The notes under the pieces were generated by a model. The model made no database searches. It worked only from the letters and a program-made list of their open reading frames with translations, and was not told where the DNA came from. Both the position numbers and the translations under genes were made by a program. Positions 9,651 through 23,100 of a stretch of DNA of 64,000 nucleotides are shown here, piece by piece (within the stretch, counting starts at the first letter, position 1; every line of letters starts with the position of its first letter). Source of the DNA: Elephas maximus indicus (lineage: Eukaryota > Chordata > Mammalia > Proboscidea > Elephantidae); assembly GCF_024166365.1 (NCBI RefSeq), contig NC_064822.1, positions 106,636,823 through 106,700,822 on the forward strand. The letters are read 5' to 3'.

Positions 9651-11004
9651 TTACACCTCACTTCAAGGATTCTTTACTTAGCTTGCTTTTAGATCTCTTT
9701 TGTATTGTCGTTTCTATCCTGCCTGGATTTAAGATAGGTACTCCTGCTGTTCTGTGTTCTCTAATCAAGCCTTTGAAATAAATGCAGTAGTAGAAAGCAA
9801 GGTTTGACCATTTTCATGAGTTTCAGTCTGGATGTTCAACTGTTCTTCACTTTACTTCCAAAGCTCTTTGATTTTCTTAGAAGCTTATTATGCCAGAGGA
9901 TTCAGAACCTATACTTAGAAATACTTCTGTAATCTAGGCTGCCAAGACTGATTCCTCAACTCCTTAGACAACAGAGGCAATAAATTAAGACCTCAAAGGA
10001 AATTTAGCTTAATTCCAAAGTAAGCGATATCTGAGGAGATAATGGTTTGTACCAAACATTGTGCTATTTAAACACACCTCATTTTGAGACTAAGATCCAA
10101 GAAGCTTCTCTGGACTTGATTCCAAGGACACTGGTGGGAAAAGGTGGTAGATTTTTCCTGGCTCCCTCAGTCTATACATAGAACGGGTCTGGGAAATCCA
10201 GGTCTTGCCAGGATGGAGGCTAAGCTAACTCATCCCCCAGGGTATGTTTCCTGGGACCATCTTTGTACCAAACCCCTGAGATAGTTCTGGGAACTTCTGA
10301 AACTTCGCTAGTATTCTTACCACATTGGAGGATATATCTTCAAAGGAGTTAAATAAGCAAAAGAAAATGATGTCAAAGAGTTTAAGGAAGGTAAGTTGAG
10401 ATGTAAGGGTAGTTATTTCATAAACATGAGAGTCTGATTTCTGCATCACTTCATGAAAGCTTTTAATTCTGATAAGAATAGTACAAGTTATGAGGTTGTT
10501 GGGGAATATGGGAAGGAAAGGCTCAGACTTAAAGTTTGTAGCACGTTCAACAGGAGGTAAGGTCTCCTACCCCAGCTGACCTTGTCTTTCACCTGGGTAT
10601 CCAGCCTCTGGGAAGAACTGTGCACAGTATCTTGGCTGGGGCTATTACTAGGTGACCGTGTAGGGGACAAATGAGCAGCCAGCAACGCTAACTATCTTCT
10701 CCCTCCCCTCAACCTGTGAACAAAGTAAAGACTGGGCATATAAATGTTTCCTGGTACAGCCCCACCTTGTCAGCCAGTCATAAATACCAGCTGTATTACG
10801 AAGGCCTGGCTAAAGACATCATACGTTGCTTTCTCCATGTCCCTGGTGTCAATGATGTTGATATTTGGGCATGTCCTGGGGGAAGCTCAGATTTGCCCAT
10901 ATCCATCAGTGCTGTTCACTGGCTTCAGATAAAACTCCCACCTAATAAATGGTCCATGTGTTGGTGCTGGAGCCTGGGATAAGCTCCTTGGAGCTCAGAA
11001 GTCA
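9651..11004. other. Gap between the convergent DAZAP2 and SMAGP genes, including the SMAGP 3' UTR
   Basis: No interspersed repeat that I recognise. The part just below 11005 is SMAGP 3' UTR on the minus strand, with its lower end unresolved (perhaps near 10450). Confidence 0.55.
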
Positions 11005-11183
11005 TTAGATGAAATATTCTTCCTTCTCCCTGTCCTTGGCTGAGTCACTCTCCATCTGGAGGATGGCACCGGGCTCGCCTTCTGCAGGTTCATAGGTGAC
11101 GTAGCTGCCTTTGTTCTTGTATAGGTAAAAGAAGATGAAGATCACAACCGATAACAGTGTGAGGAAGACCACAGTGATGACAA
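11005..11183 (-). CDS. SMAGP: SMAGP last coding exon, transmembrane helix and tail
   Basis: It starts after TTCCCAAG and encodes the hydrophobic helix, the KNKGSYVTYEP juxtamembrane motif and the EEYFI C-terminus, with TAA at 11007-11005. A possible ATTAAA poly(A) signal on the minus strand (complement of 10462-10467) would give a 3' UTR of about 0.55 kb; I hold that loosely. Confidence 0.96.
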
Positions 11184-14100
11184 CTTGGGAAGGAGAGGGG
11201 AAATGCAGAGTTTTCAGGATTGAGGACATCTCAGGAATTCATTGGGTCACCCAAATTATATGATTCCCTCACTTTTTTCATAAGTATCCTCCTGTTCCAA
11301 TTAACTAGCGTCCAACTTCCAAATCCATGTTCTCTCACCAAGCCCAACTTCATGGGACATGATATCTGAAGTCTCTTGGTATCTAAGCTAAGACCAAAGC
11401 TTTTGACTTCTGACAAAACTGAACTCACTCCCAACCAGTTCCTGATAATTGCAATAGAAACAGGAAGGAGGTAGATAGGAAATAGCTTATCCTGACAGGA
11501 AGAGTTTTTAAAACTCAGTCTCTTGTAGGGGTTTCTCTGATCCTTCCCATCCTCTTCCTCACCCACTCAACAAACCACAAATATCCTCATCCCTACCCAC
11601 GTACTCTTGAGTGTAGTGCCATATGTACCTATATCTATTTGTGGCCACCTCCCAACCTATCATTTACTCGCAGTGCCTCTGACAGAAGGCTCTAAGAGTC
11701 TTTTTATAACCTTGTATGTGTAAGATAACCCACATGCCCAAACGAGCCTATTAATGGATTCGGTCCTTGATGTTATGGTGCTGTTCCCATATGGAGAAAA
11801 TCCCAGCTTGTAACACTGGGTTTCAGGCTATTTGTGGAGTGAGATGGCTCCTGGTCCCTAAAGGTCCCTCGGATTTGACTCAAAACATTTGTTACCTGCA
11901 ATGAGTGCTGTGCTGGCTTCAGCTTCTGGGGACAGGGCCTCAGGGGCCTGCAGGATTGGGGTGGTCATGAGTTCTTCTCCGGGCAAAGCTGGAAAAGTGG
12001 AAAAGGAAGATGTGGTCATTTTTTTGTTCTAATACACATGGTTGTCTTTCAGATTTCACCACTTCACTTTCTTCCCTGTTCAAAAGTTTACCACTGCACT
12101 CCTTACAGTAAATCCATATAGAAAAACCTGGAGAATAGAGGAGAAAATAAACCAATAACCAAGGACAACATTCTGATGGATTTCTGTCTTCTAATAAAGT
12201 GGTTAAAAGTATGGGCTGTGTGACCTTGGAAAATTACCTAACCCCTCTATGCATGTTTCCTCATGTGCAAAATGGACATACTAGAACTTACTTCATAGGG
12301 TTGTTGTGACATCTAACTAACTCACTAAGAGCTAGCTATTTACTGGGAATGCGTATTTTTACATAAATGAGATCAAATGTTGAACGTATATACTGTGCGT
12401 ACTTTTTTACTTTATATTTTATGGCACATGCATTTTTCAATATAAAGTGTTTTAAACATTATTTTTAAATAATGAAATAATACTCCTCTCTTATTAAAAC
12501 CCTTTTCCACACTTCCAGAATAGGTTCTGCAATTTGAAACGTTCTGAAACAAGGTCCCCTATCCCAAAACATATCCGGCACTCCCTGTTATGGCTTGATT
12601 TTCATCCCCTAAAAAGTATGTGTTGTAAATCCTAACCTCTATGCCTGTGATTATAATCCCATTTGAGAATGGGTTGTCTTTGTTATGTTAATGAGACAGG
12701 ATTAGTGTAGGGTATGTCTTGAGTCAATTTCTTTTGAGATATAAAAAAAAACCCATAGCCATTGAGTTGTTTCCAACTCAGTGATCCTACAGGGCAGAGC
12801 AGAACTGCCCCATAGGGTCTCCAAGGCTGTAAATCTTTACAGAAGCAGACTGCCACATCTTTCTCTCTCAGGGCAGTTGATGGGTTCAACCCACCAACCT
12901 TTTGGTTACGGCCAAGTGCTTGACCACTGTGCCACCAGAGCTCATGGGGCTTTTGAGATATAAAAGGGATTAAAACAAGCAAGCTAAGAAGCAAAGATGG
13001 GGGAAGACATATACCAAGATACGTGAAGCTCGCCCAGGACCAGAAGCTGAAACAAACAAGGACCTTCCTCAAGAGACAACAGAGAAAAAGCCTTCCCCTA
13101 GAGTTGGCACCCTGAATTCAGACTTCTAGCTTCCTAAACTGAGAAACTCCCATGTGTCTGTCAGTTTGTCGTACTGTGGGGGCTTGTGTGTTGCTGTGAT
13201 GCTGGAAGCTATGCCACCGGTATTCAGATACCAGCAGGGTCACCCATGGAGGACAGGTTTCAGCTGAGCTTCCAGACTAAGACAGGAAGAAGGACCCGGC
13301 AGCCTACTTCTGAAAAGCATTAGCCAGTGAAAACCTTATGAATAGCAGTGGAACATTGTCTGATACAGTGCTCCAAGATGAGCCCCCCAGGTTGGAAGGC
13401 ACTCAAAAGATGACTGGGGAAGAGCTGCCTCCTCAAAGTAGAGTCAGCCTTACTGACGTGGATGGAGTAAAGCTTTCAGGACCTTCATTTGCTGATGTGG
13501 CATGACTCAAAATGAGAAGAAACAGCCACAACATCCATTAATAATTGGAACCTGGAATGTACGAAGTATGAATCCAGGAAAACTGGAAATTGTCAAAAAT
13601 GAAATGGAACACATAAACATCGATATCCTAGGCATTAGTGAGCTGAAATGGACTGGTATTGGCCATTTTGAATCAGACAATTATATAGTCTACTATGCTG
13701 GGGATGACAACTTGAAGAGGAATGGTGTTGCATTCATTGTCAAAAAGAGCATTTCAAGATCTATCCTCAAGTACAATGCTGTCAGTGATAGGATAATATC
13801 CATACGCCTACAAGGAAGACCAGTTAATACGACTATTCAAATTTACGCACCAACAACTACAGCCAAAGATGAAGAAATAGAAGATTTTTATCAGCTGCTG
13901 CAGTCTGAAATTGATCGAACATCCAATCAAGATGCATTGATAACTACTGAGGATTGGAACGCAAAAGTTGGAAACAAAGAAGGACCAGTAGTTGGAAAAT
14001 ACAGCCTTGGTGATAGAAACAATGCCAGAGATCGAATGATAGAATTTTGCAAGACCAATGACTTCTTCCTTGCAAATACCTTCTTTCACCAACATAAATG

Positions 14101-17100
14101 GCGACTATACACATGGACCTCGCCAGATGGAACACAGAGAAATCAAATTGACTACATCTGTGGAAAGAGATGGTGGAAAAGCTCAATCTCATCAGTCAGA
14201 AGAAGGCCAGGGGCTGACTGTGGAACACACCATCAATTGCTCATATGCAATTTCAAGCTGAAACTGAAGAAAATCAGAGCAAGTCCATGAGAGCCAAAAT
14301 ATGACCTTGAGTATATCCCACCTGAATTTAGAGACCATCTCAAGAACAGATTTGATGCATTGAACACTAGTGACCGCAGACCAGACGAGTTGTGGAATGA
14401 CTTCAAGGACATCATCCATGAAGAAAGCAAGAGGTCACTGAAAAGACAGAAAAGAAAAAAAAGACCGAGATGGATGTCAGAGGAGACTCTGGAACTTGCT
14501 CTTGAGCATCGAGCAGCTAAAGCAAAAGGAAGAATTGATGAAGTAAAAGAACTGAACAGAAGATTTCAAAGCGTGGCTCAAGAAGACAAAGTAAAATATC
14601 ATAATGACATGTGCAAAGAGCTGGAGATGGAAAACCAAAAGGGAAGAACATGCTTGATGCTTTTCAAGCTGAAAGAACTGAAGAAAAAATTCAAGCCTCG
14701 AGTTGCAATAGTGAAGGATTCCATGGGGAAAATATTAAACGACACAGGAAGCATCAGAAGAAGATGGAAGGAATACACAGAGTCATTATACCAAAAAGAA
14801 TTAGTCGATATTCAACCATTTCAAGAGGTGGCATATGATCAGGAACCGATGGTACTGAAGGAAGAAGTCCAAGCTGCTCTGAAAGCACTGGTGAAAAACA
14901 AGGCTCCAGGAATTTATGGAATATCATTTGAGATGTTTCAATAAACGGATGCAGCACGGGAGGTGCTCACTCATCTATGCCAAGAAATATGGAAGACAGC
15001 TTCCTGGCCAAGTGACTGGAAGAGATCCATATTTACGCCTATTCCCAGGAAAGGTGATCCACCTGAATGTGGAAATTATAGAACAATAACATTAATATCA
15101 CACACAAGCAAAATTTTGCTGAAGATCCTTCAAAAACGGCTGCAGCAGTATATCGACAGGGAACTGCCAGAAATTCAGGCTGGATTCAGAAGAGGACGTG
15201 GAACCAGGGATATCATTGCTGATGTCAGATGGATCCTGGCTGAAAGCAGAGAATACCAGAAGGATGTTTACCTGTGTTTTATTGAGTATGCAAAGGCATT
15301 CCAGTGTGTGGATCGTAACAAACTATGGATAACACTGCGAAAAATGGGAATTCCAGAACACTTAATTGTGCTTATGAGGAACCTTTACATAGATCAAGAG
15401 GCAGTTGTTTGGACAGAACAAGGAGATACTGATTGGTTTAAAGTTAGGAAAGATGTGCGTCAGGGTTGTATTCTTTCACCATACCTATATAATCTGTATG
15501 CTGAACAAGGAATACGAGAAACTGGACTATATGAAGAAGAACAGGGCATCAGGATTGGAGGAAGACTCATTAACAACCTGCGTTATGCAGATGACACAAC
15601 CTTGCTTGCTGAAAGTGAAGAGGACTTGAAGCACTTACTAATGAAGATCAAAGACCACAGCCTTCAGTATGGATTGTACCTCAACATAAAGAAGACAAAA
15701 ATCCTCACAACTGGACCAATGAGCAACATCATGATAAATGGAGAAAAGATTGAAGTTGTGAAGGATTTCATTTTACTTGGATCCACAACCAACAGCCACG
15801 GAAGCAGCAGTCAAGAAATCAAAAGACACATTGCATTGGGCAAATCTGCTGCCAAGGACCTCTTCAAAGTGTTGAAGAGCAAAGATGTCACCCTGAAGAA
15901 TAAGGTGTGCCTGACCCAAGCCATGGTATTTTCAATGGCATCATATGCATGTGAGAGTTGGACAATGAATAAGGAAGACCAAAGAAGAATTGATGCCTTT
16001 GAATTGTGGTGTTGGCGAAGAATATTGAATATACCACGGACCGCCAAAAGAACGAACAAATCTGTCTTGGAAGAGGTGCGGCCAGAATGCTCCTTAGAGG
16101 CAAAGATGGCGAGACTGAGTCTTACATACTTTGGACATATTGTCAGGAGGGACCAGTCTCTGGAGAAGGACATCATGCTTGGCAGAGTACAGGGTCAGCA
16201 GAAAAGAGGAAGACCCTCAATGAGGTGGATTGACACAGTGGCTGCAACAATGGGCTCAAGCATAACAATGATTGTAAGGATGGTGCAGGACCGGGCAGTG
16301 TTTCGTTCTGTTGTGCATGGGGTCGCTGTGAGTTGGAGCCGACTCGATGGCACCTAACAACAAACTGAGAAAATAAATTTGTTTGTCAAAGCCATCCACT
16401 TGTGTTTCTGTTGTAGCAGCACTCCCTGTTATGGGTCTATCTATTCTACAGAGCCTGATAGCCCGACCCCTACAGTCATTACCCAAGGTCAGAACACTAC
16501 AAATGTAACGGTCTCAGTAGTTGTTTGCTGCCATTGAGTCACCCCTCCTCTCACCCCGACTCACGGGGGCCCCATACACAATGGAACGAAATGCTGGTCA
16601 GTTCTGCGGCATCTCCGCAATTGTTGGCAAATTGGACTGTTGTGATCCATAGAGCTTTCATGGACTGATTTTTTGGAAGTAGACCCCAGGCCTTTTTCCC
16701 TAGTCTGTCTTAATCTAGAGGCTCTGTTGGAACCTGTTCAGCATCATAGCAAGCCTCCACTGAGAGGGGTGGTGGCTGTGCATGAAGTGCACGGACCGGA
16801 CCAGGAATTGAACTCAAGTCTCCTGCATGGAAGGCGAGAACTGGTCTCTGGAAGTCCCTGTAAGTGTTTACACAGTAAGTCAGGAAGTCCTTCAGTCATC
16901 TTCTAATTAACATTTTAGAGTAGAGGTTTGGAAAGGTAACAATTAAGCAGAGGTTACTGCAGGACAGAGGTATCCTGGGGAAAACAGGCTGGCTGACCCT
17001 GAAACCACCCACAGGAGGCATCTCAATAATTCAGTAAGTTGTAACATTTCTTAATTGTGTTATTCAATAAATTATAACAGCAGCATTCATTAACTGCCTA

Positions 17101-20100
17101 TGCTTTGTAGGCACTGTGCTAGACACGCTGGGACAAAATGGTGAGCAAAACAGATACGGCCTGCCTCCACTGAGCTTACCCTCTGCCACATCACACAGTT
17201 CACTGAGCTGTGACAAACGTGACACTTAGGAAAGCATGTGGTGGAGACTACACCTGATCTAGTCTTCCAGTCAGAAATGACCTCCCACACAAGTAATATT
17301 TGAGCTGGGAGCTGGGGTAGGAGTTTACTGGGTAAAAGGGGCGTGGGGCAGATTCTTAGCAGAGGGAAGAACCTGGGTCAAATCTCTGAGATAGGAGGGC
17401 TCAAAGGTTCTCGAGTTCAGAGTGTGAGCATGATTCCTGTCCAGTTTCCATCTCACTGTTGGGTGCCCATCAAGTCAATTTCAACTCATAGCGGCCCCAC
17501 GTGACAGAGTAGAACTGCCCCACAGGGTTTCCTAGGCTGTAATCTTTACAGGAGCAAGATCACCAGGTCTTTCTTCCACTGAGCTGCTGGGTGAATTTGA
17601 ACCACCAACCTTTTGGTTAGCAGTCAAGCTCTTAACTGTTGTGCCACTAGGGCTCCTCAGTTTCCAATCCATCTAGGACAAATGACATAAAATCATCGGC
17701 GGTGGTCTGGTGAGCCTGGGAGCAGTGATAAGAGGGGCCAGTGGTGTGGTAGAAAATTTTCACCTAGGCCAAGGGGAGGCCTGATGACCATCCTAGTCCT
17801 GCAACAGAAGAAGCAGAAGTGGGCTGCCTAGAGTGCCTCTACCTCCCTAGGCCAGGCGAACATCTTCTCCATGGTTCTCCACTTTCTTTTCTTTAGGAAT
17901 GGTAATATACTCAGCCACTTTGTGGACTTGGGCAAATGATTACATCTCTTGATTCATTCATCTATTCTTCTCCTCTTTACCAATGAGAATTATCTTACAC
18001 TACTTAGCAGGGTTAAGGAGCCCTGTTGGTGAAGTAGTTAAGTACTTGGCTACTAACCAAAAGGTCAGTGGTTCGAACCCACCAGTTGTTCTGTGGGAGA
18101 AAGATGTGACGATCTGCTCCCATAAAGATTATAGTCTTTGAAGCCCTACAGGGCACTTCTACTCTGTCCTATAGGGTCGCTATCGGGTTGTTACGAGTTG
18201 GAATCAACTTAATGGCAACAGGTTTACTTAGTGGGGTTATTGTGAAGATTGAATGGGAGGACATATAAGCATTACATATAATAGCTGCTACCTAAAATAT
18301 TATATAGTGAAGCCTGTGAGAGCCGGAACTCAATGAGACTGTCTTGTTTTTCTGGGTCCCTCAAGTTTTCTGCCTTTGACAGGGTGCTTTTCTATTAAGA
18401 ATCCTACCTCAGAAACAACCAGAGTTTTCCTTCTCTGACAGGTTTCCCCCTTACACAGTTTCTGGCTTTTACAGGTTTTACTGTGTAATTGTTTATATGC
18501 TTAGTGATTAAAAAGGAAGGCTGCTCTGGGTTTGAATTCTGATCCAGCACATTACTAGGTGAGCTCGAGGAAGTTACTGAACCTGAGCCTCAGTTTCCTG
18601 ATTTGTAAAATGGGAGTGCAGCAAGCAGCTTCTAAGACGGCTCCCAATAATTCCTACCTACTGGCATTTACATCCTTGTGTAATCCTCTCCCCTTGTGTG
18701 TGGGCTGGATCCAGTGGCTTGCTTCTAACAAATCACTTCCAAACACTGTGATTTGGTCTGGCTCATGTGCTCTCTTTCTCTGTCTAGCTCTTCTTGCTTG
18801 CCCGCTCTGATGAACCAAACTACCATGTTGTGAGCAGCCTGTGGCCAACAACCACCAAGAATCAACAACAACCACCTTAGTCCAACAGCCAAAAAAAAAC
18901 CAAACCAGTTGCCATCTAATTGATTCCAACTCATGGTGATCTCACATGTGCAGAGTAGAACTGCACTTAATAAGTTTTTCAAGGCTGTGACCTTTTGGAA
19001 GCAGATTGCCAGGCCTTTCCTCTGAGGCACCTCTGGGTGCATTTGAACTCTCAACCTTTTGTTAGTAGTCAAGTACTTAACCATTTACAACACCCAAAGG
19101 CTTCTCTCGCAGTCCAGGAAGAGCTAAATCCTGCCAACGACCACATAAGTGAGCTTGGAAGCAAATCTTTCCAAAGTTGAGCCTTGAGATGACTGCGGCC
19201 TCGACTTACGACATCTTGAATGGTCTTGTGAGAGGCCCTGAGCTAGAGGACCCAGCTAAACCAAGCCTAGATTTCTACTCCACAGCACTGTGAGATAAGA
19301 AATGTTGTTTAATGCCATTAAGTTTTGGGGTAATTTGTTACACAGCAACAGGTAACTAATACAGGTGGTAATAAAAGCTCTTCATAGGAGAAGGGCAGAG
19401 AAAGAACCAGGGTGGGAGGCGAGGATGTGGTACAGATCTCCTCCTCGCTTCCCTGCACCACTCAAAATCCATTCTTCCTTTTTCCCTAAGTTTCTATTCT
19501 AGTCCCATCCCCACCATGCCAAAAATTGTAAATCCCAGGTATTTAGAGAATTTGGACACATATAATTTACAAAAAGGAATTGTAAATTTAATTTGTAAAT
19601 TAAAATAGAAAAAGAAAATGAGACCGTCCCTTAAGTTTTTCCCAACAACATTCCTTTAAAACAAAGGAGGAGGAATTAGTAGGGAAGAAACACACAGCAA
19701 GGAGAAGCCCTGAAATGTACCTACTTGATCATTACCTCAGAATGCTGCCCCTCACCCCACACACTTTCCTCCAAAACTCTCCCAGCACTGCACTCTGCTG
19801 TACCCCATCTTCTCACCATTGATACCTAGAGTTCTGTACAGTTGCTCCTAATTTTGCCTTTCTAAAACATTCCAAAGTACTGAGAAGAATAATGCATGTA
19901 CAACCAAAAAAAAGCCAAACCCATTGCCATCGAGTCGATTCCAGCTCATAGCAACCCCCTATAGGACAGAGCAGAACTGCTCCATAGAGATTCCAAGGAG
20001 TACCTGGTAGTATCAAACTGGCAACCTTTTGGTTAGCAGCTGTAGCTTTTAACCACTACGACACCAGGGTTTCCAAAGCTTGTATAGGAGGTATAATATA

Positions 20101-23100
20101 AAGACGGATAAGATTCAGTTAAGATCCCCAGGTGGCACAGGCAGTTTGCACTTGACTGCTAACCTAAAGGTTAGTGGTTTGAACCCAGCCAGTGGTACCA
20201 TGGAAGACCTGGAGATCTGCTTCCATTAAGATAACTGCCAAGGAAACCCTACGGAGTAGCTGTACGGTAGTCCCCCACCCCATCCACGGGGATACATTCC
20301 AAGACCCCCAAGTGGACACCTGAAACCGCGGATAGTATTGAACCCCATACATACTATGTTTTTTCCTATACGTACATACCTGTGATAAAGTTTAATTTAT
20401 AAATGGACACGTTAAGAGATTAACAATAACTAATGATAAAATAGAACGATTATTAAGTAAAATAAGGGTTCATTGAACACAAGCACTGCGATACCTCGAC
20501 AGTCAATCTGATAACCCAGACGGCTACTAAGTGACTGATGGGTGGGTAGTATTTACAACGTGGATACACTGGACTAAGACGATTCACCTCCCAAGCTGGC
20601 TGGAGCCGTACGGTGCAAGATTCATCACGCTACTCAGAACAGCACATAATTTAAAACACATGGAGTCGTCAGGCATTGGAATAGACTCGATGGAAACTAA
20701 CACCAATTAATTAATCAACTACAATTTACTTTACACTTATCATGTGCCAGAGAGGTGTATCTAGGATACGGCAGGTATGTCAAGTGCCCTGGGTGCCGCT
20801 TGAGGGGGTGTGTGCGTACCAATGAGCAGTGTCTGTTGGCTATCGCCATTTCCATTGCCACCATGAGAGATCATTCAGCAAGATAAAACTAATTGTGTAG
20901 GTGTTATCTTCTGTAGATATGCCACTGGCGCACAGAGGCACTGTTACAGATGCCGGGAACATAGGATTGAGATCAACAAGTCAAGGGACCTGGCCATGGA
21001 GCTCAATCTCTGAGGGCTCAGAGAACAGATAAATGTGTGTCTCTAGAAAGCAAATCTGAAAGGGAAGATGATTCGTGGCTAGGAAGTTCTGTAAAGGATC
21101 CCAGTTATAACAGCTGGTATTTACCAAACCCCTGCTTTGTGTCAGGTGCTTTAATATAGTTATTAATTCTTACAACATCATTCACTTGAAAGCAGGGTGT
21201 TTTTGTTTGCTGATGCGTGCCCTGAGACCCAGGGAGAGTTAAGTGACTTGCTTCATATTATGTACAAATGAAGAGTGGATGCAGCCAAGATCTGAATCCA
21301 GGACTACCAGCTCCAAAGCCCAAGCAAGGTATCTATACTAAACCTTCCTACCACTGTTCTTTTTTTTTTTTCTTCTTCTTCTTCTAATGGGAAAAAGAGG
21401 AAGAGGTAATGAAAGCTATCCAAGAGGCAGCACAACAAGGTTTCCAAAACCTTCAAGGGTTTAAAAATGTGGATAAAGGTGGAAGAAAAACAGATGACCA
21501 CAATCAAATACAAGATGGTGCTACAAAGAGTGGCCCTTGAACATGAACTCGCTCATAGGCAAGTCACAGAGGAATGATGTCAGTATAATGGGGAAGTTAT
21601 GTTGGTTCGTACGCAACTTCCACAGCTTTAATGTTTGACCTTATCAGGGGAAGCTGTCTCACAACTAAAGACAGCACTAAGCAATATAGGAAGACCTTAA
21701 GAAAAAAACAGGAAGTTCTTTAGAAGAAGTACCTTTCTTTGGGTAGTTATTAGTAGGTTTCTACTTAGGTTAAAAGGAGCCCTGGTAGTACAACTTGTTA
21801 AGCGTGCCTCTGCTAAGGGTTCGAACCTACCCAGTAGCTCTATGGGAGAAAGACCTGGCAATCTGCTTCCATAAAGATTACAGCCTAGAAAACCCCATGG
21901 GGCAGTTCTACTCTGTCACATGGGGTTGTTATAAGTCAAAATCAACTCAATGGCACCTAACAACAACTGATGTTAAACCTTCAGGTGAAGCAGTAAGTGC
22001 AGATGAAAAAGGCACAAAGAAATCTCCCTCTATTATGAAACAATGGGTTAATGAAGAAGACAGGCCCTAGATCAGATTTTTTTTTCTGATGAAAACGGTC
22101 TCTATTAGAAGTGAAGGCTCTCTGGAGCCTACATCTAAAAGGAGGAAGCACGCGGCCAGGGTACGAGACTGCAAAGGACTGACTGGGATTCTAGGTTCAA
22201 ATGCTAGTGGAGGTTTAACTCTGCCAGTATTTTTATTGGGATTGTTATTGTATTAGGGCTCTGGTTCCAAAGTTCCATAAGTTTTGGGTTGTCTGCCCAA
22301 TCCTGTTCTTCCTATATGCCCTCTTATTTCTAAGTATGCGATTTCAGAAAGTGAGTTGTTTAATATCAGAGAAAGCAGAGCTCCCCCAGCCCTTTTTACT
22401 CCCATTTCCTATCAAAGCACTAAAGAAGTGGCAGGAACACTGGGGAAGTAGAGAAGTCAGTTCAAGAGAAAGGAAGCAACCCAAAGAATACCAGGCTAAT
22501 CTAAAAAAGATCCACATAAATGACAGCCAAGGGCACTGTTGGTAACTTAAAGAGAGGGACCAGGACCCTGAAGGGCTAATGGGAAGGAGGTGGTTTCTGT
22601 GCACAACAAACTGGTGAGCTGAAGATGGTTCCCTAGGAAAATTCTAGAACAAGTTATTAAGGCCTGCTTTAAAGGCCTTGACCTTGAAACAGCAAGTATT
22701 AGGAGCCAGCAGAGGACTACTAAGAGCAAAGGGTCAGACAAGCCATACAGTCTTCTTAAACTGAGGTTCCAGGTTCACAGAAAGGGAAATTAAAAAGTTA
22801 ATTTGGCAAGGATTTATCAATTGTGTCCTCTGTGCCAGGCTCCAGCATAGATCAGTGCACACAACAGATAAAAAACCTCACTTTCATCCAATTTGCATTC
22901 ATAGAGGGTGATCTGTTCCCATAAAGATTACCCATTGCTGTCAAGTCAATTCTGACTCATGGCAACACTGGGGAGCAGCTGGATTCGAACTGCTGACCTT
23001 TTGGTCAGCAGTTGAGCTCTTAACTGCTGTGTCACCAGGTCCCCCCCATAATGATTACAATCTTGGAAACCCTATGGGGCAGTTCTACTCTACCCTATAG

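Larger units (their letters stand above)
12590..16425 (+). mobile_element. MaLR/MLT1-like LTR, interrupted by a SINE and a whole RTE
   Basis: Pieces 12590-12746, 12950-13146 and 16362-16425 form one repeat: TTATGGCTTGATTTTCATCCCC at the start, TCTTTTGAGATATAAAAGGG in the middle and AAAATAAATTTGTTTGTC to GTAGCAGCACT at the end. A second copy in reverse orientation lies at 63340-63830. The ending resembles MaLR LTRs (TATAGCAGC...ACTAA). No internal viral genes are present. Confidence 0.7.

Noticed and set aside
10716-10982. 88-codon plus-strand frame between DAZAP2 and SMAGP
   Set aside because: It falls in the SMAGP 3' UTR on the other strand and has no known features.
14963-16357. 464-codon frame as a possible host gene
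   Set aside because: It is the reverse-transcriptase part of the RTE, in one frame with the endonuclease part at 13502-14290, and it has related copies elsewhere in the window.
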